From: Aquabacterium sp.
GTDB lineage: Bacteria > Pseudomonadota > Gammaproteobacteria > Burkholderiales > Burkholderiaceae_C
NCBI GenBank assembly: GCA_023150345.1
Contig: JAKLLB010000008.1
Coordinates: 17,050-81,049, forward strand
Direction: 5' to 3'
DNA length: 64,000 nucleotides
A program made the position numbers and the translations under genes. The notes under the pieces are model-generated. The model saw only the letters and a list, made by a program, of their open reading frames with translations. It ran no database searches and was not told the origin of the DNA. Positions 17,810 to 27,525 of the stretch are shown one piece after another (the stretch's first letter is position 1; the number at the start of each line of letters is the position of its first letter).

Positions 17810-20800
17810 ATGGGCACAGATGAGGAACTTGCCCAGTGGCTGGCGTCGCTGGGCCTGCAGCAATACACGGCCGCGTTCGCTGCCCATGACGTGGGCTGGG
17901 CCACGCTGCCGCTGCTCACCGATGACGACCTGAAGGAACTCGGTCTGAGCCTGGGCCACCGGCGGCTGCTGCAGCAGGCGCTGCGCCAGCGTCAAGCCGT
18001 GCCACCGGGCACCGTAACCCTGCCGTCGTCGCAGCCGCCCGCCCGCGGCGAGCGCCGCCAGATCACGGTGTTGTTCTGTGACCTGGTGGGATCCACCGAG
18101 TGGTCGCACCGGCTCGATCCCGAAGACCTGCGCAACCTCATCCATGCCTACTACTCGTCGTGCTGCCGCATCATCGAGCAATCCGGCGGCTTCATCGCAC
18201 GGGTGATCGGCGACGGCATCCTGGCCTACTTCGGCTACCCGGCCGCGCGCGAGGATGCTGCCGAATGCGCCATCCGCGCAGGCCTGCGCGTGGTCGATGC
18301 CGTCAGCCGCGAGAACCACGCAGGCGCCGGCCGCCTCGAGGTCCGGATCGGGCTGGCCACCGGCCTGTCCGTGGTCTCCGACATGGTGGGCGTCGGCTTC
18401 TCGGAACTGCATGCCGTGATGGGCCAGACGCCCAACCTGGCCGCGCGGATCCAGGCGCTGGGCGCACCGGGCACCGTGGCCATCGCCGATGACACGCGGC
18501 GCGTGGCCGGCGGATTCTTCGTGTACGGCGACCTCGGGTTGCACGAGCTGAAGGGGTTTGCGCAGCCGGTGCAGGTGTGGCGGGTGGTCGGCGAGTCACA
18601 GGCCGGTGCCCGCTACGACGCCCAGCATGCGGCTCGTGCAGAGTGCATCGGCCGCGAGGTCCAACTCGAGTTGTTGCAGTCCAAGTGGGATGCGGTCCGG
18701 TCGGCGCGGCACGACAACGCCGTCGTCACTCTGTTCGGCGAACCGGGTATCGGCAAGTCGCGTTTGATGCGCACCGCCAGCGAACGACTGATACCGCCGC
18801 CGACGCACACCGTGTTGATGCAGTGCTCGCCCAGCCAGGTGGGCACGCCCCTGCACCCGGTGGTCGACTGGCTGCGCCGGGAGATCGCCACCGCACCTGG
18901 CACCGACGACCATGAGCGCCTGCGCTCGTGGCTGGGATCCGACGCGCGGGGGCCGGAGCTGGCACTGATGGCCGAGTTCCTGTCCATACCCGTGCCCGCG
19001 GGCGAGGCGCCCGCCCCGATGCCGCCCGATCGCAAGCGCCAGCTCACGCGCGACATCCTGGTGCGCCATGTGCAGGCCCGGTGTGCCGAGGGTGCCGTGT
19101 TGTGGCTGGTCGAGGACGCGCACTGGATGGACGGCGCAACCGAGGACTTCCTCGTGGCCCTGTTCAGTCGCCTGCGGCGTGAACCGCTCATGGCGCTGAT
19201 CACCACCCGGCCCGAGCGCTCCTACCACTGGGCCGAAGCCCATCGCTGCACAGATGTCGTGCTTTATCCGCTGGCACGCGCCGATGCCCAGCGCCTGCTC
19301 GATGCCACCTGCCGCGGCCGCCCGCTGCCCGATTCAGTGCGCGAGAAGATCCTGGCCCGCACCGACGGCGTGCCCTTGTTCATCGAGGAGTTGACCACCA
19401 CCGTCCTCGAAGGCGGCTTCGTGCGACAGGATGGCGATGAATGGGTCGTCGAGGAGCCCCTGCCGGCACTCGACATCCCGACCACGCTGCGCGACAGCCT
19501 GATGGCCCGGCTGGATCGACTGAACGACATCAAGGATGTGGCCTGCGTGGCCAGCGTGCTGGGGCGTGAGTTCACGTTCGCATTGCTCGCCCATGTGAGC
19601 AGCAAGCCCACGCACCAGCTCGTGGCAGCGCTCGACCGCCTGGTCGAGGCCCGCCTGCTGTTCCAGCGCGGGGTGCCGCCCGATGCCGAGTACATCTTCA
19701 AGCACGCGCTCATCCAGCAGGCGGCCTACGACAGCCAGCTTCGCAGCGATCGGCGCGCCCTGCATGCACGCATCGTTGCGGCCATCGAGGCCCATCAGCC
19801 CGAACTCGCACGGCGCGAGCCGGGTTGGATGGCCCATCACTGCGAGCTGGCCGGGCTGGTCGATCGCAGCGTCGACTACCTGCGCGCGGCCGGCGTGGCC
19901 TCGACGCGCATCGTCGCCATACCCGAAGCGCTGTCGTACTTCCAGCGCGCGGACGCGGCGATGTCGACGCTCGAGCCGTCCGCCGCCAACGCACGGCGCC
20001 ACATCGACATCATCCTCGGGCTGATGGAGGTGGGCCGGTTCGCGATCCTGCCCAGCCGCCTGCGCGAGCTGAGTGCCCGGGCACGCGAGCTGTCCAGCCG
20101 CGATGGCGTGCAGTGCGATGCGAGCGTCACGGCAGCCATCCTGTTTCAGGACGCGCGCGCAAAGCTCTACTGCAGCTATTACGACCAGGCTCGAAGCATC
20201 TTCCACGAATTGCGCGCACTGGGTCGCACCCACGGCAGCGAGGCCATCGAACGCAAGCCGGCGTCGGCGCTGTGCATGAACCTGTGCTGCCAAGGCCTGT
20301 TCGGCGAGGCCGAGCAGTTCCAGTCGCCGGTCTACCTGGCCGGCGCCTACGTGTGGCGCAGCCATGCCCACATGGCCGCCCGCCGCCTCGATCAGGCCAT
20401 CGACGATGCCCGCCGGTGCGTCGACCTGGCGACGACCCACGCCATGCCCTACCTGGCCTGGCACGGCCTGGTGTTCCTCGCGCTGTGCCTGTGCCGCCGC
20501 GGCGACATCGACGGCGCAGCAGCCGCACTGGTTCAGGCGCGGCAGTTGCTGGCCCAGGTCGAGGATGGCCGCTGGTCCTTGATGGACTACCTGCCTGCCA
20601 TCGAGGCCGAGATCGCTTGCGCGCGCGGCGATCACGCGGCCGCATTGCAGTGCGCCGACGAGGCCGTCGACATTGCCCGGTCGATCGGCGGCGTCCATGG
20701 CGAGGCCATCGCGCAGCGTGCCGCTGCGGTGAGCCTGCTGCGTGCATCCGGCGATGTCGAGCGCGCCCAGGCCCGCTTCGACCGTGCGATGGCCTTGCAT

Positions 20801-20977
20801 GCGCAGGGTGACGCGCATGCCGAACGGACCTACGGCGCCCTGTTGTGGGGACATGAACTGCATCGTGCCGGGCTGGCGCAGCGCGCTGCACCGTGGCTGG
20901 CCGAGGCGCGCGCGCTGGCGCAGCTGCACGGCTACGAGCTGAACCGCTGCGAGTACGATGCGGCGGTTGCGCTCTGA
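17810..20977 (+). CDS. SAM-class III nucleotidyl cyclase-AAA-TPR signalling protein
   Basis: A 1055-residue multidomain protein. Residues 1-64 form a SAM domain (LAQWLASLGLQQYTAAFAA). Residues ~82-265 are a class III cyclase with metal-binding Asp91 (VLFCDLVGST) and Asp135 (RVIGDGILAYFG) and the Asn209/Arg213 pair (NLAARIQ). Residues ~285-480 are an AAA-type ATPase with Walker A GEPGIGKSR near 308-316 and a Walker B-like VLWLVEDAHWMD. The C-terminal ~430 residues are helical repeats of TPR type. At the substrate-recognition positions Arg131 replaces the usual Lys and Gln206 the usual Asp, so nucleotide specificity and activity are uncertain. No TM. Start ATG 17810 begins the SAM domain. Confidence 0.87.
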   Translation: MGTDEELAQWLASLGLQQYTAAFAAHDVGWATLPLLTDDDLKELGLSLGHRRLLQQALRQRQAVPPGTVTLPSSQPPARGERRQITVLFCDLVGSTEWSHRLDPEDLRNLIHAYYSSCCRIIEQSGGFIARVIGDGILAYFGYPAAREDAAECAIRAGLRVVDAVSRENHAGAGRLEVRIGLATGLSVVSDMVGVGFSELHAVMGQTPNLAARIQALGAPGTVAIADDTRRVAGGFFVYGDLGLHELKGFAQPVQVWRVVGESQAGARYDAQHAARAECIGREVQLELLQSKWDAVRSARHDNAVVTLFGEPGIGKSRLMRTASERLIPPPTHTVLMQCSPSQVGTPLHPVVDWLRREIATAPGTDDHERLRSWLGSDARGPELALMAEFLSIPVPAGEAPAPMPPDRKRQLTRDILVRHVQARCAEGAVLWLVEDAHWMDGATEDFLVALFSRLRREPLMALITTRPERSYHWAEAHRCTDVVLYPLARADAQRLLDATCRGRPLPDSVREKILARTDGVPLFIEELTTTVLEGGFVRQDGDEWVVEEPLPALDIPTTLRDSLMARLDRLNDIKDVACVASVLGREFTFALLAHVSSKPTHQLVAALDRLVEARLLFQRGVPPDAEYIFKHALIQQAAYDSQLRSDRRALHARIVAAIEAHQPELARREPGWMAHHCELAGLVDRSVDYLRAAGVASTRIVAIPEALSYFQRADAAMSTLEPSAANARRHIDIILGLMEVGRFAILPSRLRELSARARELSSRDGVQCDASVTAAILFQDARAKLYCSYYDQARSIFHELRALGRTHGSEAIERKPASALCMNLCCQGLFGEAEQFQSPVYLAGAYVWRSHAHMAARRLDQAIDDARRCVDLATTHAMPYLAWHGLVFLALCLCRRGDIDGAAAALVQARQLLAQVEDGRWSLMDYLPAIEAEIACARGDHAAALQCADEAVDIARSIGGVHGEAIAQRAAAVSLLRASGDVERAQARFDRAMALHAQGDAHAERTYGALLWGHELHRAGLAQRAAPWLAEARALAQLHGYELNRCEYDAAVAL

Positions 20978-20995
20978 TCGCCACCCGCCACGACG

Positions 20996-22336
20996 CTAAG
21001 GCCAGCGCGGAGCGGCCGTCTCCGCCAGTCCCAGCTCGGGGTGTTGTTCGAGCAACATGGCCACGGCGGCCCGGCCTTCCTCATACCCGCGCTTCAGGTT
21101 ACCTCGATCCCAGCGATAGGTGATGTCGGTGCTGCCATGCAGCGGCACCTCGACCACGCGCGGCACCCGGCCGCTGGTCTTGCTCAGGTGAGCCTTGAAC
21201 AAGCGGATGTCGTTCTCGCCCACTTCCGCGGCAAACTGCTGGCACAGGTTGGCCAGGCTGTCGTGCAGGTTGCGCGGCCGCCGCACCTGCCGGTAGTCCA
21301 CGATGCGCACCACCCAGATCTCGTCCAGGTCGGGATGATCCTCGATCAGGTTGCGAAAGTTCACGGTGTCGATCAGCGCACCCTCGCTGTACTCGTGTCC
21401 GTCGTCGTTGGGCAGGTGCACGGTCTGCTCGATGTAGGGCAGCGCGGAACACGCGCACAGGCTCGGCCGCGTGATGGGCAGGTAGTCGCGCCGCTGGCCT
21501 CGCAGGCCCTTGCGGTAGTCGAGCCACTTGTTGTTGAACAGCTGGAGATACCCCGTCACCCCGGATCGCTCGTCGGCCACGCGCCAGGCGTTGTGGTAGA
21601 TCTCCGGTAGCGCCTGACGCCACGGCTCGGCCGCGCCGCCGTAGCGGTGCACCAGCGCATCGAGTTGCGCCCGCCCCATGTCATCGAGTCCCGGCTCGCC
21701 CAGCAGGTCCAGTCGCTCCAGCGCCAGTCCAGCCAGCAGCGGGCTGTCGCGGTAGTAGATGTTGCTCAGTCCGTTCACGCCCGACAGGTAGGCCATCGAC
21801 GTGATGAACCGGCTGGCCGGATGCAGCGCCAGCATGTTGTTGAGCACGAAGGCATTGCGCGTGGCTTCGTTGAACCAGCCCTGGGGCGACGCGAGCATGC
21901 GCGACCACTCCTCGATGGCTTGAGGCAGTTCGCCGGAGATGTCGTACACGTGGTGCCAGGTCGCTGGACTCAGCGCGTGCGACCACCAGGCCGCGGCGAA
22001 GGCGCTGAAGTTCGGTGCGAACGCGCGATTGACTGGAAAGCCCTCGTACGAGGCCGCGTCGCGAAAGGCGTGATCGTGGAAGAACTCGTACGTGCGCCGC
22101 GCCCTTTCGTCGCCTTCGAGCTGGTTGTAGTAGATGCCGACCCACGCGCCAATGCACGACAGCGACCACACGTCGAATTGCACGCCCCGGCGCTCCAGCG
22201 CCGACAGTGCCCCGATGTGAAAGCCAGCGGCCGGCCCGCCGCCGGCCAACGCGATCGCACGCTTCTTGGGCCGTTTCGCGGGTCGCGGAGCACGACGCGG
22301 CGATGCCTTCGGTTGCGGGGCCATCTGCCCTCCCAT
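20996..22336 (-). CDS. Patatin-like protein with atypical catalytic residues
   Basis: A 446-residue cytosolic protein with a patatin fold signature: basic N-terminal tail, then AIALAGGGPAAGFHIGALSAL (oxyanion glycine loop). At the nucleophile elbow, where patatins have GxSxG, the sequence is SLSCIGAWVG, placing Cys61 at the Ser position; at the catalytic Asp (D-G-A/G) it has Glu318 in EYSEGALID. Both codons are clear in the DNA (TGC, GAG). The protein may be inactive, have altered chemistry, or belong to a diverged subfamily. It is divergent from the small gene at 22434 with 97 bp between. An ATG four codons in (22324) is an alternative start. Confidence 0.75.
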   Translation of the reverse strand: MGGQMAPQPKASPRRAPRPAKRPKKRAIALAGGGPAAGFHIGALSALERRGVQFDVWSLSCIGAWVGIYYNQLEGDERARRTYEFFHDHAFRDAASYEGFPVNRAFAPNFSAFAAAWWSHALSPATWHHVYDISGELPQAIEEWSRMLASPQGWFNEATRNAFVLNNMLALHPASRFITSMAYLSGVNGLSNIYYRDSPLLAGLALERLDLLGEPGLDDMGRAQLDALVHRYGGAAEPWRQALPEIYHNAWRVADERSGVTGYLQLFNNKWLDYRKGLRGQRRDYLPITRPSLCACSALPYIEQTVHLPNDDGHEYSEGALIDTVNFRNLIEDHPDLDEIWVVRIVDYRQVRRPRNLHDSLANLCQQFAAEVGENDIRLFKAHLSKTSGRVPRVVEVPLHGSTDITYRWDRGNLKRGYEEGRAAVAMLLEQHPELGLAETAAPRWP

Positions 22337-22433
22337 TCGTCCTCATTGTGGATGGCACTGCGTTGCATCGCAGTGTATGTTGCAGGACGTAACAGCGGGA
22401 TCTCGGCCATCCATCGCTCGAAGGAGGAGGCCC

Positions 22434-22880
22434 ATGGAAGTGATCGACGACTGGCCTCAGGCGAGGACGGACCCGGGAGCGGCATCCACGGGCGCCGCGT
22501 CGCGTGGCGTTGCGCGTCCGGCGGCCTTGGCGCACGGTGCTGCGGTGTCGTTGGCCGCCGCGCTGTCGCGGTTCGACCCACCTGTGCTCACGCTGCACTG
22601 CTACGAGGATGTCGGCCTGCGCTGGATCGCGCTGACGTTCGACAGCACCGTCATTGCGCCCTCGGTGGTGCTGCGCGCGGGCGATGGTCTGGCTCGGTTG
22701 CTGACCCCGGCGGTGCTTCGGTTCAGCAGCCTGCGGCCGCGCGCCGTGGTGTATCTGCTCGACGAGATCCCCGCCGGAGCCGCCGGAGCCGGGGACCCCG
22801 CAGCCGGCGATCGGCTGCCCGCATCGCGCTATGGCATCACGCTGAAGGAGTTGCGCGCATCGCGCGTCGCGGGATGGTAG
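22434..22880 (+). CDS. Hypothetical protein
   Basis: A 148-residue protein I do not recognise. An excellent Shine-Dalgarno (GGAGGAGG) 3 bp before the ATG supports expression. Residues 1-45 are Ala-rich; the middle has beta-like hydrophobic stretches (PVLTLHCYEDVGLRWIALTF, IAPSVVLRAGDGL, RPRAVVYLLDEIP); the end is polar. No TM or signal peptide. Divergent from the patatin-like gene and convergent with slmA. Confidence 0.6.
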   Translation: MEVIDDWPQARTDPGAASTGAASRGVARPAALAHGAAVSLAAALSRFDPPVLTLHCYEDVGLRWIALTFDSTVIAPSVVLRAGDGLARLLTPAVLRFSSLRPRAVVYLLDEIPAGAAGAGDPAAGDRLPASRYGITLKELRASRVAGW

Positions 22881-22892
22881 GTTGCCAGGCGC

Positions 22893-22911
22893 AAGGCCCG
22901 TCACGGGCCTT
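22893..22911. terminator. Hairpin between convergent genes
   Basis: AAGGCCCGTCACGGGCCTT is a perfect inverted repeat (stem AAGGCCC/GGGCCTT, loop GTCAC) in the 42-bp space between two convergent stops. It reads the same on both strands and could act in both directions, although a long T-run is lacking. Confidence 0.5.
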
Positions 22912-22922
22912 CGCGTCAGGCG

Positions 22923-23660
22923 TCAGCCCACCAGCCGGGCGAGGATGGCGTCGAGTTGCTCGGTCGGGGCGCGCTTGAAGCCGGAGCGCGCGTAGCGCTG
23001 CAGCCGACCGACCAGGAACGACGTCAGGGCCGATGCCAGCGCCTGGGACTGCACAGTCGGCGTGGCCGCACCGGCCGCGTCGGCGGCGCTGCGCAGGGAC
23101 ATGCGCAGCTGAGACTCGAGCCGGTCGAAGAACTGGTTCATGCGGGCAATCAGGCGTTCGTTCTCGAACACCAGGGCATCGCCGACCATCACGCGCACCA
23201 TGCCGGGGTTCTTCTCGCAGAACTGCAACAGCATGGTGGCAATGCGGGCGGCCTGGACACGGCCGTCGGACTCGCGCTCGGTGATCTGGTTGACCAGCGT
23301 GAACACGCTGGATTCGATGAACTCGATGAGCCCCTCGAACATCTGCGCCTTGCTGGCGAAGTGCCGGTACAGGGCGGCCTCGCTGACATCGAGCCGCCCG
23401 GCCAGCGCGGCTGTGGTGATGCGCTCGGCGCCGGGCTGCTCGAGCATGGCCGCCAGGGTTTGGAGGATCTGCACGCGGCGCTCACCGGGGCGCGGCCGCT
23501 TGCGAGACGGGGCCGGGGATGCGGCCACCACCACGCCGTCGACCGGCAGGGCACTCGGGGCAGGCACAGGCACGGCGACCAGCTGGGTTGCGGCCACGGC
23601 AGCCGTGTCGGGCTGCAAGTCGGCGATCGGTGCGCCGGATGGCTCAGGCTGAACGTGCAT
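22923..23660 (-). CDS. slmA: TetR-family nucleoid occlusion factor SlmA
   Basis: SlmA binds specific chromosomal sites and inhibits FtsZ assembly over the nucleoid. This 245-residue protein has a long Ala/Pro/Val-rich N-terminal extension (~1-52) before the TetR helix-turn-helix (RRVQILQTLAAMLEQPGAER, then LAGRLDVSEAALYRHFASKA). The conserved SlmA segments FIESSVFTLVNQI and LLQFCEKNPGMVRVMVGDAL follow. E. coli SlmA is ~198 residues, so the extension accounts for the difference. The start at 23660 (MHVQPEPSGA) is tentative; a longer frame reaches 23744. Order argB-nucleotidase-slmA is conserved in Burkholderiales. Confidence 0.9.
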   Translation of the reverse strand: MHVQPEPSGAPIADLQPDTAAVAATQLVAVPVPAPSALPVDGVVVAASPAPSRKRPRPGERRVQILQTLAAMLEQPGAERITTAALAGRLDVSEAALYRHFASKAQMFEGLIEFIESSVFTLVNQITERESDGRVQAARIATMLLQFCEKNPGMVRVMVGDALVFENERLIARMNQFFDRLESQLRMSLRSAADAAGAATPTVQSQALASALTSFLVGRLQRYARSGFKRAPTEQLDAILARLVG

Positions 23661-23744
23661 CTCGGCAGCCGCGGGGCGACGGGGAGGGCGAAGGCCGAGC
23701 GATTCTGGCACAGGGCCCCGGGCACCCCGGGGGGGCGAAAACAC

Positions 23745-24479
23745 CTAAGTCCGCACGCCAATGGGCACGGCGTTGACCTCTGCGGCGCCACCCCACCGTT
23801 CAAGCGGCTTCAGCCCCCGCACGACCAGATCCACATAGGCCGGGCGTATCGACCAGCGTGCCACCACCGGCCCGCTGGCATCGCAGCGGCGGGCGTAGCG
23901 CTGCATCCAGACCGTGCGCATGCCCACGCGACGGGCGGCCTTCTGGTGCACCAGCGTGTCCTCGACCAGCACGCAGCGGGATGCGGGCACACCCAGCCGT
24001 GCAACCAGGCGCCGCAGCATGCGCGCGTCGGGCTTGGGGCGCCAATGACCGAACATGACCATGTCTTCGATGGACAGGACGTCATCGAACAACTGGGCAA
24101 TGCCCAACGCCCCCAGCACGCGCACCGCGTACTCGCGCGGGGCGTTCGTCAGCACCATCTTGCGGCCGGGCAGGCGCCTCAACACCGCGTGGTCGTGCCG
24201 GTGCCCGCTGACCTGCGTTTCCAGTCCTGGCAGCCGGTGGGTGTCGTGCAGGAAGTGCTCGGCGCGCACGCCGTGGTGGCGCACCAGGCCGATCAGCGTC
24301 GCCCCATAGCGCAGCCAGTAGCCGCGGCGCAGCGTGTCGGCCTGCGCCGCGTCGAGCTTCAGCTCGCGCTGGACATAGGCCGACATCGACCGGTTGAGCG
24401 CACCGAAGATATGCGCCCCGGCGTCATGCAGCGTGTTGTCCAGGTCGAACAACCAGACGGTATCGCGAGCCGGCTTCAA
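23745..24479 (-). CDS. HAD-superfamily pyrimidine 5'-nucleotidase
   Basis: A 244-residue cytosolic HAD phosphatase of the Sdt1/Phm8-like subgroup, annotated as pyrimidine 5'-nucleotidase. Motif I is [11 protein letters not shown], motif II MVLTNAP, motif III Lys in [10 protein letters not shown], and motif [12 protein letters not shown]. The start overlaps the argB stop by 4 bp (24476-24479), so the two genes are coupled. The exact nucleotide substrate is inferred from the family only. Confidence 0.88.
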   Translation of the reverse strand: MKPARDTVWLFDLDNTLHDAGAHIFGALNRSMSAYVQRELKLDAAQADTLRRGYWLRYGATLIGLVRHHGVRAEHFLHDTHRLPGLETQVSGHRHDHAVLRRLPGRKMVLTNAPREYAVRVLGALGIAQLFDDVLSIEDMVMFGHWRPKPDARMLRRLVARLGVPASRCVLVEDTLVHQKAARRVGMRTVWMQRYARRCDASGPVVARWSIRPAYVDLVVRGLKPLERWGGAAEVNAVPIGVRT

Positions 24480-25384
24480 TGCGATCGGATCATCGTGCCG
24501 TATGCCTGATCGGTCAGGATCTCCAGCAGCAGCGCATGCGGCACCCGGCCGTCGATGATGTGCACGGCGTTCACCCCGCTGCGCGCCGCATCGAGCGCGC
24601 CCGCGATCTTGGGCAGCATGCCTCCGCTGATCGTGCCATCGGCGAAGAGCTCGTCGATGCGCCGAGCGGTCAGATCGGTGAGCAGGTTGCCCGCCTTGTC
24701 GAGCACGCCCGGCGTGTTCGTCAGCAACAGCAGCTTCTCGGCCTTGAGCACCTCGGCGAGCTTGCTGGCCACCAGGTCGGCGTTGATGTTGTAGCTCTCG
24801 TTGTGTGCGCCGAAGCCGATCGGGCTGATGACCGGAATGAACTGGTCGTCCTGCAGCGCACGCACGACGCTGGGGTCGATCGACTCGATGTCGCCCACCT
24901 GACCCACGTCGTGTTCCTTCGACGGGTCATCCTTGTCGACCATCTTGAGCTTGCGCGCGCGGATCATCCCGCCGTCACGCCCGGTCAGGCCCACGGCCTT
25001 GCCGCCGGCATGGTTGATCAATCCGACGATGTCCTGCTGCACCTCGCCGCCGAGCACCCACTCGACGACTTCCATCGTCTCCTCGTCGGTGACCCGCATG
25101 CCCTGGATGAACGTGCCCTTCTTGCCGATCTTGGCCAATGCCTCGTCGATCTGCGGCCCGCCGCCGTGCACCACCACCGGGTTCAGGCCGACCAGCTTGA
25201 GCAGCACGACATCCTCGGCGAAGTCCTGCTGCAGCGCCGGATCGGTCATGGCGTTGCCGCCGTACTTGATGACCAGGGTCTTGCCGTGGAAGCGCCGGAT
25301 GTAGGGCAGGGCCTGGGCCAGGATCTCGGCCTTGTCGCGGGGCTGGATGTGGTCGACGGGCGAACTGGCGGCAACGGGGTTCAT
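24476..25384 (-). CDS. argB: Acetylglutamate kinase ArgB
   Basis: ArgB phosphorylates N-acetyl-L-glutamate, the second step of arginine biosynthesis, in the cytosol. The 302-residue protein has the amino-acid kinase motifs [23 protein letters not shown], and the C-terminal [14 protein letters not shown] and HIIDGR segments. The length matches the long, potentially arginine-regulated ArgB. Start MNPVAASSP at 25384 is chosen by alignment with the kinase fold; the longer upstream frame is unlike ArgB. Divergent from selO, with starts 166 bp apart. Confidence 0.98.
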   Translation of the reverse strand: MNPVAASSPVDHIQPRDKAEILAQALPYIRRFHGKTLVIKYGGNAMTDPALQQDFAEDVVLLKLVGLNPVVVHGGGPQIDEALAKIGKKGTFIQGMRVTDEETMEVVEWVLGGEVQQDIVGLINHAGGKAVGLTGRDGGMIRARKLKMVDKDDPSKEHDVGQVGDIESIDPSVVRALQDDQFIPVISPIGFGAHNESYNINADLVASKLAEVLKAEKLLLLTNTPGVLDKAGNLLTDLTARRIDELFADGTISGGMLPKIAGALDAARSGVNAVHIIDGRVPHALLLEILTDQAYGTMIRSH

Positions 25385-25550
25385 GGCGGACCTTCTGACG
25401 GGGGGCATCGCACTGCCGCTGCCGGAAGTGGCACGGCAGGCGCCGATTGTAGGGATGCACCGCGTACCGGTTCCCGCAACGGCAACCCTGCACCGGCAGC
25501 GGATTCGGCTTTGCCGCGACACTGTGGGCAACAGCCTCACCGAACCCCGC

Positions 25551-27062
25551 ATGCACCCCCTCGGCCTGGAACACAGCTACGCCCGCGAACTGCCCGCCGC
25601 CTGCGTGGAGTGCCCGCCTGAGCCGGCACCGGCGCCGCGCCTGCTGTTTCTCAATGCCGAACTGGCGCACGAGCTGGGCTGGGGCCTCGAGAACCTGGGC
25701 GGCGACGACGCCGCTGCCGTGTGGTGCGGGAACCAGCTGCCCTCCGATGCCCGGCCAGTCGCCCAGGCCTACGCCGGCCATCAGTTCGGCGGCTACTCGC
25801 CGCAGCTCGGCGATGGCCGCGCCCTGCTGCTGGGCGAGCGGCTCGACCGTCACGGCCGCCGCCGGGACATCGTGTTCAAAGGCAGCGGGCGTACGCCGTT
25901 CTCACGCGGCGGCGATGGCAAGGCCGCGGTGGGCCCGATGCTGCGCGAAGTGCTCATCGGCGAGGCCATGCATGCGCTGGGCATCCCGACGACGCGTGCC
26001 CTGGCGGTCGTCGCCACGGGCGCGACCGTCTGGCGCGACACCGCGCTGCCCGGCGCTGTGCTCACGCGCGTGGCCGCCAGCCACCTGCGCGTGGGCACGC
26101 TGCAATACTTTGCCGCCCGAGGCGACTTCGACACGCTGCGCCTGGTCGTGGACTACGCCATCGCACGGCATGATCCACAGTTGAGCGAAGCCCCCGATCG
26201 CGTCTACGGACTGCTTCGCGCCGTGGTTCAGCGGCAAGCCAGACTCGTGGCCCAGTGGATGAACGTGGGCTTCATTCACGGCGTGATGAACACCGACAAC
26301 ATGACGTTGTCCGGTGAGACCATCGACTACGGGCCCTGCGCCTTCATGGAGACCTACGACCCGGCCACGGTGTACAGCAGCATCGACCACCAGGGTCGCT
26401 ATGCATACGGCAACCAGCCGGCAGCGGCGCTGTGGAACCTGGCCCGGCTGGCCGAGGCGCTGCTGCCGCTGGTGGCCGATGCGTCCGACGAAGCCAGCGT
26501 GCGCGAGGCCGTCGAGCAGGTCACCCGGGCACTGGACGACTTCCAGCCAACTTACGCGGCCGAGCGACTGCGCGGCCAGCGCCAGCGGCTCGGCCTGCTG
26601 TCGGATGCACCGCCGGAAGACGCCGACGACGCCGCACTGGCCGCCGACTGGTTGGCGCTGATGCAGGCGCAGGCGGTGGATCACACGCTGGGCTGGAGGC
26701 TGCTGGCCGATGCGGCAACGGGCCGTTCGCAGCCGCTGCTGGCGCTGTTTCGCGAACCGCGCGACGCAGCCACATGGATCGAGCGCTGGCAGGCGCGCTG
26801 CGCGCGCGACGATGCCACCCGCGGCACCAACCCGGCCACCCGCTCCGCCGGCATGAGGCAGGCGAGCCCGCGGATCATCGCGCGCAACCACCTGGTCGAG
26901 CTCGCACTGACCGCCGCCACCGAGCATGGCGACCTGCAACCGTTCGAGCGCCTGCTGGAGGCCTTGCGCCACCCGTGGGACGACAGCGACGAGTACGCCC
27001 CTTACGCCCAGCCGGCCGCGCCCGAGCAGGCAGCCGGCTACCGCACCTACTGCGGCACCTGA
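25551..27062 (+). CDS. selO: Protein adenylyltransferase SelO
   Basis: SelO is a pseudokinase-fold enzyme that transfers AMP from ATP to Ser/Thr/Tyr residues of target proteins, in bacteria linked to redox stress. The 503-residue protein has conserved blocks [50 protein letters not shown] with the metal-binding Asn, and [10 protein letters not shown] with the DYG-type Asp. The C-terminus ends YRTYCGT, with Cys where some homologues have selenocysteine; no in-frame TGA is present. The start ATG at 25551 ([11 protein letters not shown]) matches the family; upstream in-frame ATGs exist. Confidence 0.95.
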   Translation: MHPLGLEHSYARELPAACVECPPEPAPAPRLLFLNAELAHELGWGLENLGGDDAAAVWCGNQLPSDARPVAQAYAGHQFGGYSPQLGDGRALLLGERLDRHGRRRDIVFKGSGRTPFSRGGDGKAAVGPMLREVLIGEAMHALGIPTTRALAVVATGATVWRDTALPGAVLTRVAASHLRVGTLQYFAARGDFDTLRLVVDYAIARHDPQLSEAPDRVYGLLRAVVQRQARLVAQWMNVGFIHGVMNTDNMTLSGETIDYGPCAFMETYDPATVYSSIDHQGRYAYGNQPAAALWNLARLAEALLPLVADASDEASVREAVEQVTRALDDFQPTYAAERLRGQRQRLGLLSDAPPEDADDAALAADWLALMQAQAVDHTLGWRLLADAATGRSQPLLALFREPRDAATWIERWQARCARDDATRGTNPATRSAGMRQASPRIIARNHLVELALTAATEHGDLQPFERLLEALRHPWDDSDEYAPYAQPAAPEQAAGYRTYCGT

Positions 27063-27523
27063 TCGGCCGCCTGCGGTGTGCAGGCCAGCGCGTGCACCAT
27101 CAGGTGGCGCACGATGCCGTGCGGAAAGACGGCATGCTCGTGCACCGTGACATATCCCAGCGATCGGTACAGCGACGGCGCCTGGAAGCTGAGGGTTTCA
27201 AGATAGGCGATGGTGCAGCCGTGCTTGCGCGCACGCCCTTCGAAGGCATGCACCAGCCGTGCGCCCAGTCCCTGCCGCCGCAGCGCCGGCTCCACCCACA
27301 GCTGCTGCAGCTCGCAGCACGGGCCCCAGCGCCGACCGACCGCACCGCCATGCACGCGTCCATCGGCGTCGCGCAGGAAGCACGCCAGCGGCCGCACCTC
27401 ATGCAAAGGCGCGGCCTCGTCGTTGGAACGGCCCAGCCCGCTGTCGACGACATCGAGATCCGGCGCGCCCGGCTCGTCGTGCAGGGTGATCGACAGGCCG
27501 TGCCCATCCAACGTCGTGCTCAC
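27047..27523 (-). CDS. GNAT-family N-acetyltransferase
   Basis: A 158-residue acetyl-CoA-dependent acyltransferase of the GNAT superfamily, substrate unknown. The acetyl-CoA loop is visible in ELQQLWVEPALRRQGLGARL (R/Q-x-x-G-x-G/A), followed by AYLETLSFQAPSLYRSLGY, the usual C-terminal beta-bulge region. The start is a GTG at 27523, two bases after the stop of the acyl-CoA reductase gene, so it is probably cotranscribed with it. It overlaps the selO 3' end by 16 bp convergently. Confidence 0.82.
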   Translation of the reverse strand: MSTTLDGHGLSITLHDEPGAPDLDVVDSGLGRSNDEAAPLHEVRPLACFLRDADGRVHGGAVGRRWGPCCELQQLWVEPALRRQGLGARLVHAFEGRARKHGCTIAYLETLSFQAPSLYRSLGYVTVHEHAVFPHGIVRHLMVHALACTPQAADQVPQ

Positions 27524-27525
27524 GG

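Noticed and set aside
25551-27062. Possible selenocysteine in SelO
   Set aside because: No in-frame TGA occurs; the C-terminal residue is encoded as Cys and no SECIS-like need arises.
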